Of a stretch of DNA of 11,515 nt, positions 1 to 6,597 are shown piece after piece. Position 1 is the first letter of the stretch. The number at the start of each line of letters is the position of its first letter. A program made the position numbers and the translations under genes. Source of the DNA: Chloroflexia bacterium (lineage in GTDB: Bacteria > Chloroflexota > Chloroflexia > QHBQ01 > JADMIH01); assembly GCA_025927935.1 (NCBI GenBank), contig JAICKM010000151.1, positions 1-11,515 of the forward strand. The letters are read 5' to 3'. Under the pieces are notes generated by a model. It did not search any database, had not been told where the DNA came from, and saw only the letters and a program-made list of their open reading frames with translations.

Positions 1-147
1 AACGATCTTCGCGCCCGGCGCGCCTGCTCGGCGTGTAATCGTCGTCGATGAACCGATGTCAGCCTGGGTGTGCGTCACGATTTTGCATCGCGGCAGCACC
101 CGGCCCCTCAAGAGGCGGGCTAACGCTACGACGCCTGCCTGCGTGCC
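1..147. other. 5' flank, no supportable gene
   Basis: No gene can be supported here. One plus-strand frame is open from the window edge to a stop at about position 150, but its translation resembles no family I recognise and could be chance in GC-rich DNA. Other frames stop early, one at 36-38. The tail of an upstream gene may be present, but it cannot be chosen between frames. Confidence 0.4.
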
Positions 148-175
148 TTGACAGGCTGAAAACTTGTGTTATAAT
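148..175 (+). promoter_or_regulatory. Consensus sigma-70-type promoter of the lacI-led operon
   Basis: A perfect -35 hexamer TTGACA (148-153) is followed by a 16-bp spacer and a perfect -10 hexamer TATAAT (170-175). TG at 167-168 gives an extended -10. Transcription should start around 181-183, which falls inside the first LacI-type palindrome. A strong core promoter covered by operators is the classic arrangement of an autorepressed regulator. I saw no comparable promoter further down the operon, so this one probably serves all five plus-strand genes. Confidence 0.88.
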
Positions 176-177
176 AA

Positions 178-205
178 TTGAAACGTTTCAATTGAAACGT
201 TTCAA
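178..205. promoter_or_regulatory. Tandem LacI-family operators
   Basis: Two identical 14-bp perfect palindromes, TTGAAACGTTTCAA, abut at 178-191 and 192-205. Together they form a 28-bp perfect palindrome. The central CG with GAAAC/GTTTC half-sites is the usual form of LacI/CcpA-type operators, in which a hinge-helix leucine inserts at the CG step. They begin 2 bp after the -10 box and cover the expected start site, so a bound repressor would block initiation. The likely ligand is the LacI protein encoded just downstream. I found no further copy in the intergenic regions of this window. Confidence 0.88.
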
Positions 206-231
206 ACACTGGCGTCGCCAGGGAGCGCAGC

Positions 232-1299
232 ATGAGCAAGCAAGCAGGGAATGAGCCGACAGGGTCTGCACCGCCGCGCGTGACCATTCGGGAGGTCGCG
301 CGGGAAGCCGGCGTGGCGGTCGGCACGGTTTCCCTGGCCCTCGCCGACAGCCCCGCCATCGCTGCGGAGACGAAGCGCAAGGTACGTGAGGCAGCCGCCC
401 GGCTGCATTACCGCCCCAGCGCCCTGGGCCGCGCCCTTCAATCGCGCCGGACCAACGCGGTTGCCCTGATCGTGCCCCATAGCAGCCAGCATGTCTTCGG
501 GCACCTCTACTTTATGGAGGTGCTATCCGGCGTGAGCGCGGTGCTCAACGCCGCAGGCATGACCCTGGTGCTCTCGACCACCATGACCGAGGCGACGCAA
601 GAGGATGCCTACGCCAAAATCCTGCACTCCCAGCTAGTGGACGGCGTGATACTGGCCTCCGCCGCCCTGCATGACAAGAATATCGCCGGCTTGCAACTCA
701 GCCCGTACCCCTTCGTCTTTATCGGCCGCTACCCGCTTGACCCCAGCGTGTGTACGGTATCCGTGGACGATGAAGGAGGCGCCCGACAAGCGGTCGCCCA
801 TCTGATCGGGCACGAGCATACCCGCATCGCTCATATCAGCGGACCGCTGGGCCACCTCTCAGCCATGGATCGCCTGGCCGGCTACAAGCACGCGTTGGCA
901 GCGGCAGGCATCGCGTTCCATCCCGAGTACTGCCGGGAAGGGGACTACAGTGAAGACGCGGGTCGCGCCGGCACGCAGGCGCTGCTGGCGCTCGATGAGC
1001 CGCCGACGGCTATTTTTGCCGCTAACGACGAGACCGCTATCGGCGTGATCGCGGCATTACGTGAAGCCGGCCGGCAGCCCGGTAGCGCGTTCCCGGTGGT
1101 GGGCTTCGACGACGTGATGTTCGCGCGGCTGGTCAACCCGCCGCTGACCACGGTGCACCAGCCGATGCGCGCATTGGGCAGTGCGGCAGCGCAGCTACTA
1201 TTGGCACTCTTGAATGACCGGCCGGCCGAAGAGCTGCCCGATCCATTACCGACTCATCTGGTCATCCGAGGTTCATGCGGCTGCCCGGATCAGCCATAA
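232..1299 (+). CDS. LacI-family transcriptional repressor
   Basis: A 355-residue regulator of typical LacI-family length. The N-terminal helix-turn-helix is at about residues 17-38 (TIREVAREAGVAV then GTVSLAL). The hinge helix is near 61-72, and L69 is in the place of the LacI leucine that intercalates at the operator centre. The rest is a periplasmic-binding-protein-like sensor domain with the usual DDEGGARQAVAHLI, NDETAIGV and VVGFDD segments. A GGGAG ribosome site at 221-225 supports ATG 232. It probably represses its own promoter through the double palindrome at 178-205, and with it the downstream transporter and glycosidase genes. Its inducer is presumably a sugar from the imported glycoside, which the sequence does not identify. 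The recognition helix has V30, G31 and L35 where LacI has Y17, Q18 and R22. Confidence 0.95.
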   Translation: MSKQAGNEPTGSAPPRVTIREVAREAGVAVGTVSLALADSPAIAAETKRKVREAAARLHYRPSALGRALQSRRTNAVALIVPHSSQHVFGHLYFMEVLSGVSAVLNAAGMTLVLSTTMTEATQEDAYAKILHSQLVDGVILASAALHDKNIAGLQLSPYPFVFIGRYPLDPSVCTVSVDDEGGARQAVAHLIGHEHTRIAHISGPLGHLSAMDRLAGYKHALAAAGIAFHPEYCREGDYSEDAGRAGTQALLALDEPPTAIFAANDETAIGVIAALREAGRQPGSAFPVVGFDDVMFARLVNPPLTTVHQPMRALGSAAAQLLLALLNDRPAEELPDPLPTHLVIRGSCGCPDQP

Positions 1300-1314
1300 A
1301 CGGAACCGGCTCGC

Positions 1315-1322
1315 AAAGGAGG
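1315..1322 (+). promoter_or_regulatory. Perfect Shine-Dalgarno not linked to the next gene
   Basis: AAAGGAGG (1315-1322), followed by T, is an ideal anti-16S match. It lies 85 bases before the binding-protein start, which has its own good ribosome site. Seven bases after it, TTG (1330-1332) opens a frame of only three codons (M-V-W) before TAA. A GTG at 1325 is too close. It may be a relic of a lost start, a mini-leader or chance. The rest of the 107-base gap (1300-1406) holds no convincing promoter, operator or terminator. Confidence 0.45.
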
Positions 1323-1406
1323 TAGTGTATTGGTTTGGTAATTTCGGCGCCGGCTTGTTCTTAACGGCCACGAGACCCTATTTGTCATTCGTTGAGGAGG
1401 AAAGCA

Positions 1407-2750
1407 ATGTTGCGATCAAAACAGGCGCTGGTAACAACTCTGGCTTTGTGTACGCTGCTCCTGCCCCTGCTGGCTGCGTGCGGATCAGATACCACCGCGA
1501 CGCCCGTGGCGGGCGCTGCCGCCACGAACCCCCCTGCGGCGGGCGGGACCACGGCAACCGATACTCCCGCGACGAGCAACACCATCGGCAGTAGCGGCGC
1601 GGCGACGACACTCACCTTCTGGAACGGCTTCACCGGCTCTGACCTGCCCGGCATCCAGGCCGTAACAAAGAAGTTCACCGACGCCAACCCGAATATCAAA
1701 GTGAATATGGACGTGGAGCCGTGGGACACGCTGATGCAGAAGCTGCTCAGTTCGATGTCGACCGGCACCGGGCCCGATGTGGTGGCGATCCACTTTCAAT
1801 ACATCCCGCAATACGCCAAGAGCGGCCTGGTTATGGATCTCAGTTCCGAGATCAAGCAGGGCGGCGATCTCGATCCGTCCCAATGGCCGGCGGCGCTGAA
1901 TGATCTGCTGCAATATAACGGCAAATACTACGCCTCCCCGCTGAACTACGCCACCTTGATGCTCTACTACCACAAGGATCTGTTCAGCGCCGCCGGCATC
2001 GCCAATCCGCCGGCCAACTGGGACGAATGGCAGAGCGACATCAAAAAGCTGACCAAATCCGACGGCAGCCAGTACGGTATCGCCTTCGGCGAGCACGATA
2101 CCATCCCCAACTATCCGATCTTGATCTGGGAGAATGGCGGCGATATCGTCAAGGATGGCAAACCCGCCCTTTCCAGCCCGGAGAGCGTTGCCGCGCTCAA
2201 GACCTGGACCGACCTGGTCAAGAACGATAAGGTCAGCCCGGTGGGCCTGAGCGGTGCCGAGTCGGACAAGCTCTTCGAGACGGGCAAGGCGGCAATGGAG
2301 ATTACCGGCCCCTGGGCGACCAGTGGCTATGACAAGGACGGCTTCAGCTACGATGTGGCGCCGATCCCCGCCGGCCCGGCGGGCGCCTTTACGCTGGCCG
2401 ACACGGTGGTGTTGATGGTCAACGCCAAAACCCAGAACAAGGACGCCGCGCTCCAGTTCGTCAAGCACTGGAATTCAAAGGACTCGCAGGTCACGCTGTC
2501 CTCGATGACGGGCTTCCCGCCAACCCGGACCGATCTGGCGAACGACCCGACCCTGGCGAAGAACAAGTGGGTGCCCAAGTTCGCCGCGGTGGCCCCGCAG
2601 TCCAAGTTCTACCTGCCGGGTCTCGAAAAGTTCTCACAGATCGACACCGATGTCTTCGTGCCGATGCTCCAATCGATCACGCTGGGCAAGGCGACCGTCG
2701 AGGATGCCACGAAGAGCGCCGACCAGCAAATCAGCGATCTGTTGAAGTAA
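1407..2750 (+). CDS. ABC sugar transporter, lipoprotein solute-binding protein (CUT1 type)
   Basis: A 447-residue extracellular sugar-binding protein, the capture subunit of a carbohydrate ABC importer. A short basic N-terminus and a hydrophobic stretch (7-22) end in a lipobox L22-A-A-C25, so it is a lipoprotein anchored through Cys25. Residues 26-66 form a Thr/Ala/Pro/Gly-rich linker, a style common in Chloroflexota. The family 1 binding-protein fold starts at LTFWNGFTG (69 on), followed by features such as MSTGTGPDVV, YYASPLNYATLMLYYHKD and a late DAALQFVKHW. ATG 1407 is preferred over the in-frame TTG at 1392, because GAGGAGG (1394-1400) lies six bases before it. It sits between the lacI gene and two permease genes. 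The substrate cannot be read from sequence; the glycosidase downstream suggests a glycoside or oligosaccharide. Confidence 0.95.
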   Translation: MLRSKQALVTTLALCTLLLPLLAACGSDTTATPVAGAAATNPPAAGGTTATDTPATSNTIGSSGAATTLTFWNGFTGSDLPGIQAVTKKFTDANPNIKVNMDVEPWDTLMQKLLSSMSTGTGPDVVAIHFQYIPQYAKSGLVMDLSSEIKQGGDLDPSQWPAALNDLLQYNGKYYASPLNYATLMLYYHKDLFSAAGIANPPANWDEWQSDIKKLTKSDGSQYGIAFGEHDTIPNYPILIWENGGDIVKDGKPALSSPESVAALKTWTDLVKNDKVSPVGLSGAESDKLFETGKAAMEITGPWATSGYDKDGFSYDVAPIPAGPAGAFTLADTVVLMVNAKTQNKDAALQFVKHWNSKDSQVTLSSMTGFPPTRTDLANDPTLAKNKWVPKFAAVAPQSKFYLPGLEKFSQIDTDVFVPMLQSITLGKATVEDATKSADQQISDLLK

Positions 2751-2775
2751 CCGCCGGCTCGGCACAGGTCTAATG

Positions 2776-2815
2776 CGCGGACCGTTCGGCGAGACCACTC
2801 GCCGGGCGGTCTGCG
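2776..2815 (+). repeat. Long hairpin between binding-protein and permease genes
   Basis: The arms 2776-2793 and 2798-2815 pair along 18 bases around the 4-base loop ACCA. All pairs are Watson-Crick except three G-U pairs in the RNA. No T-run follows (six G residues come next), so it is not a standard intrinsic terminator. It starts 26 bases after the binding-protein stop and ends 13 bases before the GTG start of the permease, touching its G-rich ribosome site. This position fits a 3' stabiliser or partial attenuator that keeps binding protein more abundant than permease, as known for malE-malF type operons. The role is inferred. Confidence 0.75.
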
Positions 2816-2828
2816 GGGGGTAGCGGAA

Positions 2829-3782
2829 GTGTCCAAGATCGAGGTAAGCCGGCCTGCCGTCCGTACCCGCCCGCCGGTGGCGGAGCGCCTGGCGACTCTG
2901 GGGCGCGAAATGAGCACGCGCGAAGCCCGCGCCGCCTACCTGTTCATGCTGCCCAGCCTGGTGATCCTGGCCGTGTTCGTCTTCTGGCCGATTATCCAGG
3001 CGTTCTTGCTCAGCTTCTATCACTGGAGCTTCGGCAGCAGCGTCCAGGAGTGGGCCGGCCTGGACAATTACCAGCGCCTGATCCCCGACGCCCGCGTCGC
3101 GAACGCCTTCCGCAACACCCTCTACTACACGGTGATCACCGTCCCAGTCGGGATGGTCGTCGCGCTGGGCCTGGCGCTCGCCTTGAACGAGAAGTTGCCG
3201 GCCCGCGGGCTGCTACGGGCGGCCTTCTTTCTGCCGGTAATCGGCTCTTTCGCCATCATTGCCATCATCTGGAGCTTCCTGTTCGACCCGGACATCGGGC
3301 TGCTGGCCTACTGGCTCAAAGTAGCCGGCCTGCCGGTGACGGGCTGGCTGCGCGACCCCGACTGGGCCATGCCGGTGGTTATCCTCGTCAGTATCTGGAA
3401 GAATCTTGGCTTCAATATGGTGATCTTCCTGGCCGGCTTGCAGGGCATACCCGAAACCCTGTATGAGGCGGCGCGGGTTGATGGCGCCTCGGCCTGGCAG
3501 CGGTTCTGGAAGATAACGCTGCCCATGCTGCGGCCCACGACCCTGTTTGTGCTGGTGATTTCGGTGATCGGCGCCTTCCAGGTGTTTGACCCGGTGTATG
3601 TCCTGACTCCCGGCGGCGGCCCCCTGCACAGCACCGAAACCGTGGTGTCGTACATTTATCACCAGGGGATCGAGTTGATCGACATCAGCTATGCGTCCAC
3701 CATCGGCGTGGTCCTGTTCGTGATCGTGTTCGTGCTGACCCTGTTTCAGTTGCGCATCCTGCGCTTCCGGGAGGTGGACTGA
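2829..3782 (+). CDS. ABC sugar transporter permease, MalF/UgpA-like
   Basis: A 317-residue membrane subunit of a CUT1 sugar importer. Hydrophobic segments occur near residues 37-62, 97-119, 130-151, 181-203, 235-252 and 288-310, giving six transmembrane helices. The cytoplasmic EAA loop, which docks on the ATPase, is EAARVDGAS (213-221), followed by WQRFWKITLP. The PGGGP turn near 261-265 is typical of MalF-like permeases. The GTG start at 2829 has only a G-run as ribosome site. ATG 2910 (M28, giving MSTREARAAYLFMLPSL) is a realistic alternative start that would remove a 27-residue hydrophilic N-terminus. The TGA stop overlaps the next permease start by one base, so the two proteins are probably translationally coupled and form a heterodimer. 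Confidence 0.93.
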   Translation: MSKIEVSRPAVRTRPPVAERLATLGREMSTREARAAYLFMLPSLVILAVFVFWPIIQAFLLSFYHWSFGSSVQEWAGLDNYQRLIPDARVANAFRNTLYYTVITVPVGMVVALGLALALNEKLPARGLLRAAFFLPVIGSFAIIAIIWSFLFDPDIGLLAYWLKVAGLPVTGWLRDPDWAMPVVILVSIWKNLGFNMVIFLAGLQGIPETLYEAARVDGASAWQRFWKITLPMLRPTTLFVLVISVIGAFQVFDPVYVLTPGGGPLHSTETVVSYIYHQGIELIDISYASTIGVVLFVIVFVLTLFQLRILRFREVD

Positions 3783-4672
3783 TGAGCCGAACCCTGGAAA
3801 GTCCCACTCCTGTAGCAACAACCAAGGCTACGGTTGTGCCCCGCGCCGCGCAACGCGACGCCAGGCTGCGCGCCGTGCTGTTCCTCATTCTGGCGGCGTT
3901 TGCCGCGGGCATGGTCTTCCCGTTTGTCTGGATGCTGCTCACCGCCTTCAAGCCCGAAAGCACTATTGTTAAGTTCCCGCCGCAGCTCTGGCCCACCAAC
4001 TGGACGCTGGAGAATTTCGCGAACATCTGGCAGCGAGTGCCCTTCGGGCGCTTCTTCGTGAACAGCGTGTTGTTCGCCGGGGGGGTCATGCTGATCTCGT
4101 TGCTCTTCGACTCGATGACGGCTTACGCCCTGGCCCGGCTGCGTTTTCCGGGGCGCGACGCGATCTTCATATTCGTGCTGATCGCGTTGATGATCCCCTT
4201 CCAGGTGATCTTCATCCCACTGTTCGTCACCGTGCATGATCTCGGCCTGCTTAACAGCTTTGCCGGCCTGATCATCCCGCGTGCCACGAACGCTTTCGGT
4301 ATCTTCATGCTCCGGCAATTCTTCTTGACCCTGCCGCGCGAACTGGACGAAGCCGCGCGGATCGACGGCGCGGGGGAGTTTTATATCTACAGCCGGATCA
4401 TCCTGCCCCTGTCGGGACCGGCCATAGCAACACTGGCGGTCTTCCATTTCATGTACAACTGGAACGACTTCCTGTGGCCGCTGTTGATCACGTCGAGCAT
4501 CGACATGCGCACCCTGCCCTCGGGTCTCGCGCTGTTCATGGGCCAGCATGTGGTCGAGTACGGGGTCATCATGGCCGGAGCCGCCCTGGCGCTGGCGCCG
4601 CTGTTCATCGCCTTCCTGTTCGCCCAACAATATTTTGTCCGCGGTATTGCCCTGAGCGGACTCAAGGAGTGA
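3782..4672 (+). CDS. ABC sugar transporter permease, MalG/UgpE-like
   Basis: A 296-residue partner permease of the CUT1 importer. After a polar N-terminus of about 30 residues come six hydrophobic segments, starting with AVLFLILAAFAAGMVFPFVW (31-50). The EAA loop is DEAARIDGAGEF (189-200), followed by IILPL. MalG-type features include the early FVWMLLTAFKP and the C-terminal QQYFVRGIALSGLKE. The ATG overlaps the previous stop by one base (TGATG), and GGAGGTGG at 3770-3777 is its ribosome site. No ATP-binding subunit is encoded next to it; a common MalK/MsmX-type ATPase elsewhere in the genome would be needed, as for many CUT1 systems. Confidence 0.95.
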   Translation: MSRTLESPTPVATTKATVVPRAAQRDARLRAVLFLILAAFAAGMVFPFVWMLLTAFKPESTIVKFPPQLWPTNWTLENFANIWQRVPFGRFFVNSVLFAGGVMLISLLFDSMTAYALARLRFPGRDAIFIFVLIALMIPFQVIFIPLFVTVHDLGLLNSFAGLIIPRATNAFGIFMLRQFFLTLPRELDEAARIDGAGEFYIYSRIILPLSGPAIATLAVFHFMYNWNDFLWPLLITSSIDMRTLPSGLALFMGQHVVEYGVIMAGAALALAPLFIAFLFAQQYFVRGIALSGLKE

Positions 4673-4676
4673 CATT

Positions 4677-6092
4677 TTGACTGCGCCCCCTGACGGAAGT
4701 ACGGACGCCCTGTTCAGCCTGGCGCCGGGCGGCTTCGCCTGGGCCACCGGCATCGAAGACACGTTCATCGGCCAGACCGAGCGGGTCGGCGAACGGGTGC
4801 TCGACGAGTACGCGCTCACCCACCACTATATCTACTGGCGCGAGGATATCGACCGCGCCGCCGCCCTAGGCGTGCGGGCCATGCGCTACGGCATTCCCTG
4901 GTATAAGGTGGAGCCGGCCCCCGGCGTATTCGATTGGGAGTGGGTGGACCGGGTGCTGGAGTATATTGCCGGCAAGGGCATCGCGATCATCATCGACCTG
5001 ATGCATTATGGCACGCCGCTCTGGCTGGATAATCAGTTTCTCAACTCGGCGTATCCCGAGCGCGTGGCGGCTTACGCCGCAGCATTCGCCCGGCGCTATA
5101 AGCACCTGGTGTCGCACTATACGCCGCTGAACGAGCCGTGGATCACCGTGGCCTTCACGGGCGTACACGGCATCTGGCCGCCCTATTTGCGCGGCAATGA
5201 CGGCGCGGTAAAGATCCTGCGTTCGCTGACGCGCGGTATCGTCCGGACCATCGAGGCGATACGCGCGGAAGATTCTCAGGCGGTGATCGTGAGTGTGGAC
5301 GCCGCGGGCGAGGCCGTACCGGCAGCGCCCCAGTTCGCGGAGATCGCCGCGCTGACCACGGCGCGCACGTTTATCGCCACGGACCTGGTGCGGGGCCTGG
5401 TCGACAGCAAGCACCTGCTCTATCACTGGCTCCTACAGCACGGCATGGCGGATCTCGATCTCGCCTGGCACGCCGAACATGCGGCACAGATCGAGATCGT
5501 CGGGGTCAACTACTATCCTGAGTCGTCGGTGAGCCGCGTACACGAAAACAACGGCGAGATCACCGGCCAGCGTATCTGGGGCGGACCGGAGGGCCTGCGA
5601 CGCGCCCTACACGCCTTCGCCGCGCGCTATGATCGCCCGGTTATGGTGACCGAGACCAGCACCAACGGCCCGCCGGCGCTGCGTACCCAATGGCTGACGG
5701 AGTCGGTGGCCCTTATACCACAGGTGCGGGCGGAGGGTGTGCCGTTGGTCGGTTATACGTGGTGGCCTTTGTTCGATTTGATCGACTGGTCCTATCGCCA
5801 CAGCGCGCGACCGATCGAGGAATTCATCACCCGCCTTGGTCCGGCCACGCTGGATCTCGATCAGATCGCCACCTTAGTCAAGGTGATGCAGTGGAATAAA
5901 CTGGAGCAGCTACCGTTGCAAGCCTATCTCGCGCGCATGGGTCTCTACGAGTTGCAGATGCAGTTCGACGGTACCTTCGCTCGCGTACCCAGTCCTCTGG
6001 TGGATGTCTACAAGCAGGTTATCGCCGTTGGCGCGAGCGGCGTGGGCGCGGTTGGCACGGAGCCTGGTATCCGCCGTAGCGCCGCCTCGTGA
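4677..6092 (+). CDS. GH1-like family glycosidase (divergent beta-glycosidase)
   Basis: A 471-residue clan GH-A hydrolase related to family 1 glycosidases. The acid/base is E153 in TPLNEPW and the nucleophile is E326 in VTETSTNG. Other GH1-like landmarks are GFAWATGIED near the N-terminus, H110 in LMHYGTPLWL, N278-Y280 in GVNYYPES and GYTWWPLFDLIDW (359-371). No signal peptide is visible, so it should act in the cytoplasm on the imported sugar. The start is TTG 4677, with AAGGAG at 4664-4669, four bases after the permease stop; this spacing makes it part of the operon. D370 replaces the glutamate that in classical GH1 enzymes binds the sugar O4/O6, and Y111 replaces the tryptophan after the conserved histidine. 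The substrate is therefore uncertain and may not be a simple beta-glucoside. Confidence 0.87.
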   Translation: MTAPPDGSTDALFSLAPGGFAWATGIEDTFIGQTERVGERVLDEYALTHHYIYWREDIDRAAALGVRAMRYGIPWYKVEPAPGVFDWEWVDRVLEYIAGKGIAIIIDLMHYGTPLWLDNQFLNSAYPERVAAYAAAFARRYKHLVSHYTPLNEPWITVAFTGVHGIWPPYLRGNDGAVKILRSLTRGIVRTIEAIRAEDSQAVIVSVDAAGEAVPAAPQFAEIAALTTARTFIATDLVRGLVDSKHLLYHWLLQHGMADLDLAWHAEHAAQIEIVGVNYYPESSVSRVHENNGEITGQRIWGGPEGLRRALHAFAARYDRPVMVTETSTNGPPALRTQWLTESVALIPQVRAEGVPLVGYTWWPLFDLIDWSYRHSARPIEEFITRLGPATLDLDQIATLVKVMQWNKLEQLPLQAYLARMGLYELQMQFDGTFARVPSPLVDVYKQVIAVGASGVGAVGTEPGIRRSAAS

Positions 6093-6156
6093 GCGCGGCA
6101 TCTGGAAGTATCTTACCCGTGGTGCGGATACAACGGGGACAGCTTGGTCCAGCGGT

Positions 6157-6180
6157 TTGGGGGCGCAGCGGACGCCCCAA
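6157..6180. repeat. Hairpin in the convergent junction
   Basis: TTGGGGGCG (6157-6165) pairs with CGCCCCAA (6173-6180) with one bulged G and a 7-base loop. It lies 65 bases past the GH1-like stop, at the point where recognisable GH43 similarity ends on the other strand. An outer 11-base inverted repeat (6095-6105 with 6183-6193) encloses it. There is no immediate T-run on either strand, so a terminator role is only possible, not shown. Confidence 0.4.
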
Positions 6181-6334
6181 TGCCAGATGCCGCTATCCGC
6201 TTTGAATTTCTCTTTGTTCTCGCCGTACCAGTAGAAGGTTCCGTCGACGTACAGGATCGATCCGCCGTGGGCTGGATGCGGTTGCCGTTTGTGTCCAGCC
6301 ACACCTGGCCTGGCTTGATTGATCTGTTCTCCAT
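6165..6334 (-). pseudogene. GH43-like glycosidase, frameshifted N-terminal remnant
   Basis: Reading down from ATG 6334-6332, the minus strand encodes MENRSIKPGQVWLDTNGNRIQ. After a one-base loss near 6271-6272 another frame continues with AHGGSILYVDGTFYWYGENK, then EKFKADSGIWHWGVRC, ending at 6165. Joined, these read as the N-terminal blade of family 43 glycosidases of the galactanase/xylosidase-like kind (KPG.VWLDT.GNRI.AHGG.ILY..GTYYWYGENK). After GVRC the expected continuation (roughly YSSTDLYNW in the family) is absent, so most of the enzyme is missing. A good ribosome site, AAGGAGG (6344-6350), remains. The family assignment is from memory of the motif; the frameshift and truncation are seen directly. 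It lies downstream of rhaD and was probably once part of the rhamnoside/plant-glycan cluster. Confidence 0.78.
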
Positions 6335-6435
6335 TACTCCAACCCTCCTTGCCAATGCCCGGCGTTGACGATGCACCGTGGCCCAATTCTCCAACGTCAC
6401 GAAATGGCCGGCCATCGCCGCCACGCTGCCTCCTG
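6335..6435. other. Unassigned stretch between the two remnants
   Basis: This stretch separates the rhamnulokinase-like remnant from the GH43-like one. All minus-strand frames are open for only short distances, and none gives similarity I can name. It may contain further decayed rhamnulokinase sequence. The only recognisable signal is the AAGGAGG ribosome site at 6344-6350 that belongs to the GH43-like remnant. Confidence 0.5.
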
Positions 6436-6590
6436 TACGTCCCAATAGAGAGGGCCTTACACGCCAGCGGGCTGTTTGGGAAGCACTGTAGCGCATGCAA
6501 CTCGACGCGCCCGCCATCACACGCCTCCAGGATCCGTCGACCACTGGAGGCGCCCAGATCTAACGCCTATCTGGCAGTAGTGTCGCTCAT
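6436..6590 (-). pseudogene. rhaB: Rhamnulokinase N-terminal remnant
   Basis: From ATG 6590-6588 the minus strand reads MSDTTAR, then an in-frame TAG (6569-6567), then ALDLGASSGRRILEACDGGR and VELHALQCFPNSPLACK. A frame change near 6451-6467 leads to LYWDV (6450-6436). This matches the start of rhamnulokinase (E. coli RhaB: AVDLGASSGRVML ... HRFNNG ... TWDV), including the FGGY-kinase phosphate-binding loop. The stop replaces what is probably an aromatic residue, and the frame change fits one missing base. Nothing recognisable follows, so the rest of the roughly 480-residue kinase is gone. It starts 7 bases after the rhaD stop, as expected for a former rhaD-rhaB operon. The phosphorylation step before RhaD must now be supplied elsewhere. 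Confidence 0.8.
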
Positions 6591-6597
6591 GGCGCCC

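Noticed and set aside
2..150. Tail of an upstream plus-strand gene in the open frame from the window edge
   Set aside because: The translation matches nothing I recognise, and a frame this short is expected by chance at this GC content.
1355..1384. Secondary promoter before the binding-protein gene (TTGTTC, TATTTG)
   Set aside because: The -35 matches consensus at only three positions and the spacer is 18 bp, too weak to call beside the perfect promoter at 148-175.
1485..2468. 327-codon open frame on the minus strand
   Set aside because: It is antisense to the solute-binding protein and has no motif or ribosome site.
2776..2815. Intrinsic terminator after the binding-protein gene
   Set aside because: The stem is strong, but it is followed by G residues instead of a T-run, and the downstream permease has no evident promoter of its own.
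3746..4819. 357-codon open frame on the minus strand
   Set aside because: It is antisense to the MalG-like permease, with low-complexity charged sequence and no recognisable domain.
5910..6500. 196-codon minus-strand frame taken as one intact protein
   Set aside because: Its middle part joins pieces of the RhaB-like and GH43-like remnants by chance continuity, and its end runs antisense into the GH1-like gene. It is better described as two pseudogenes.
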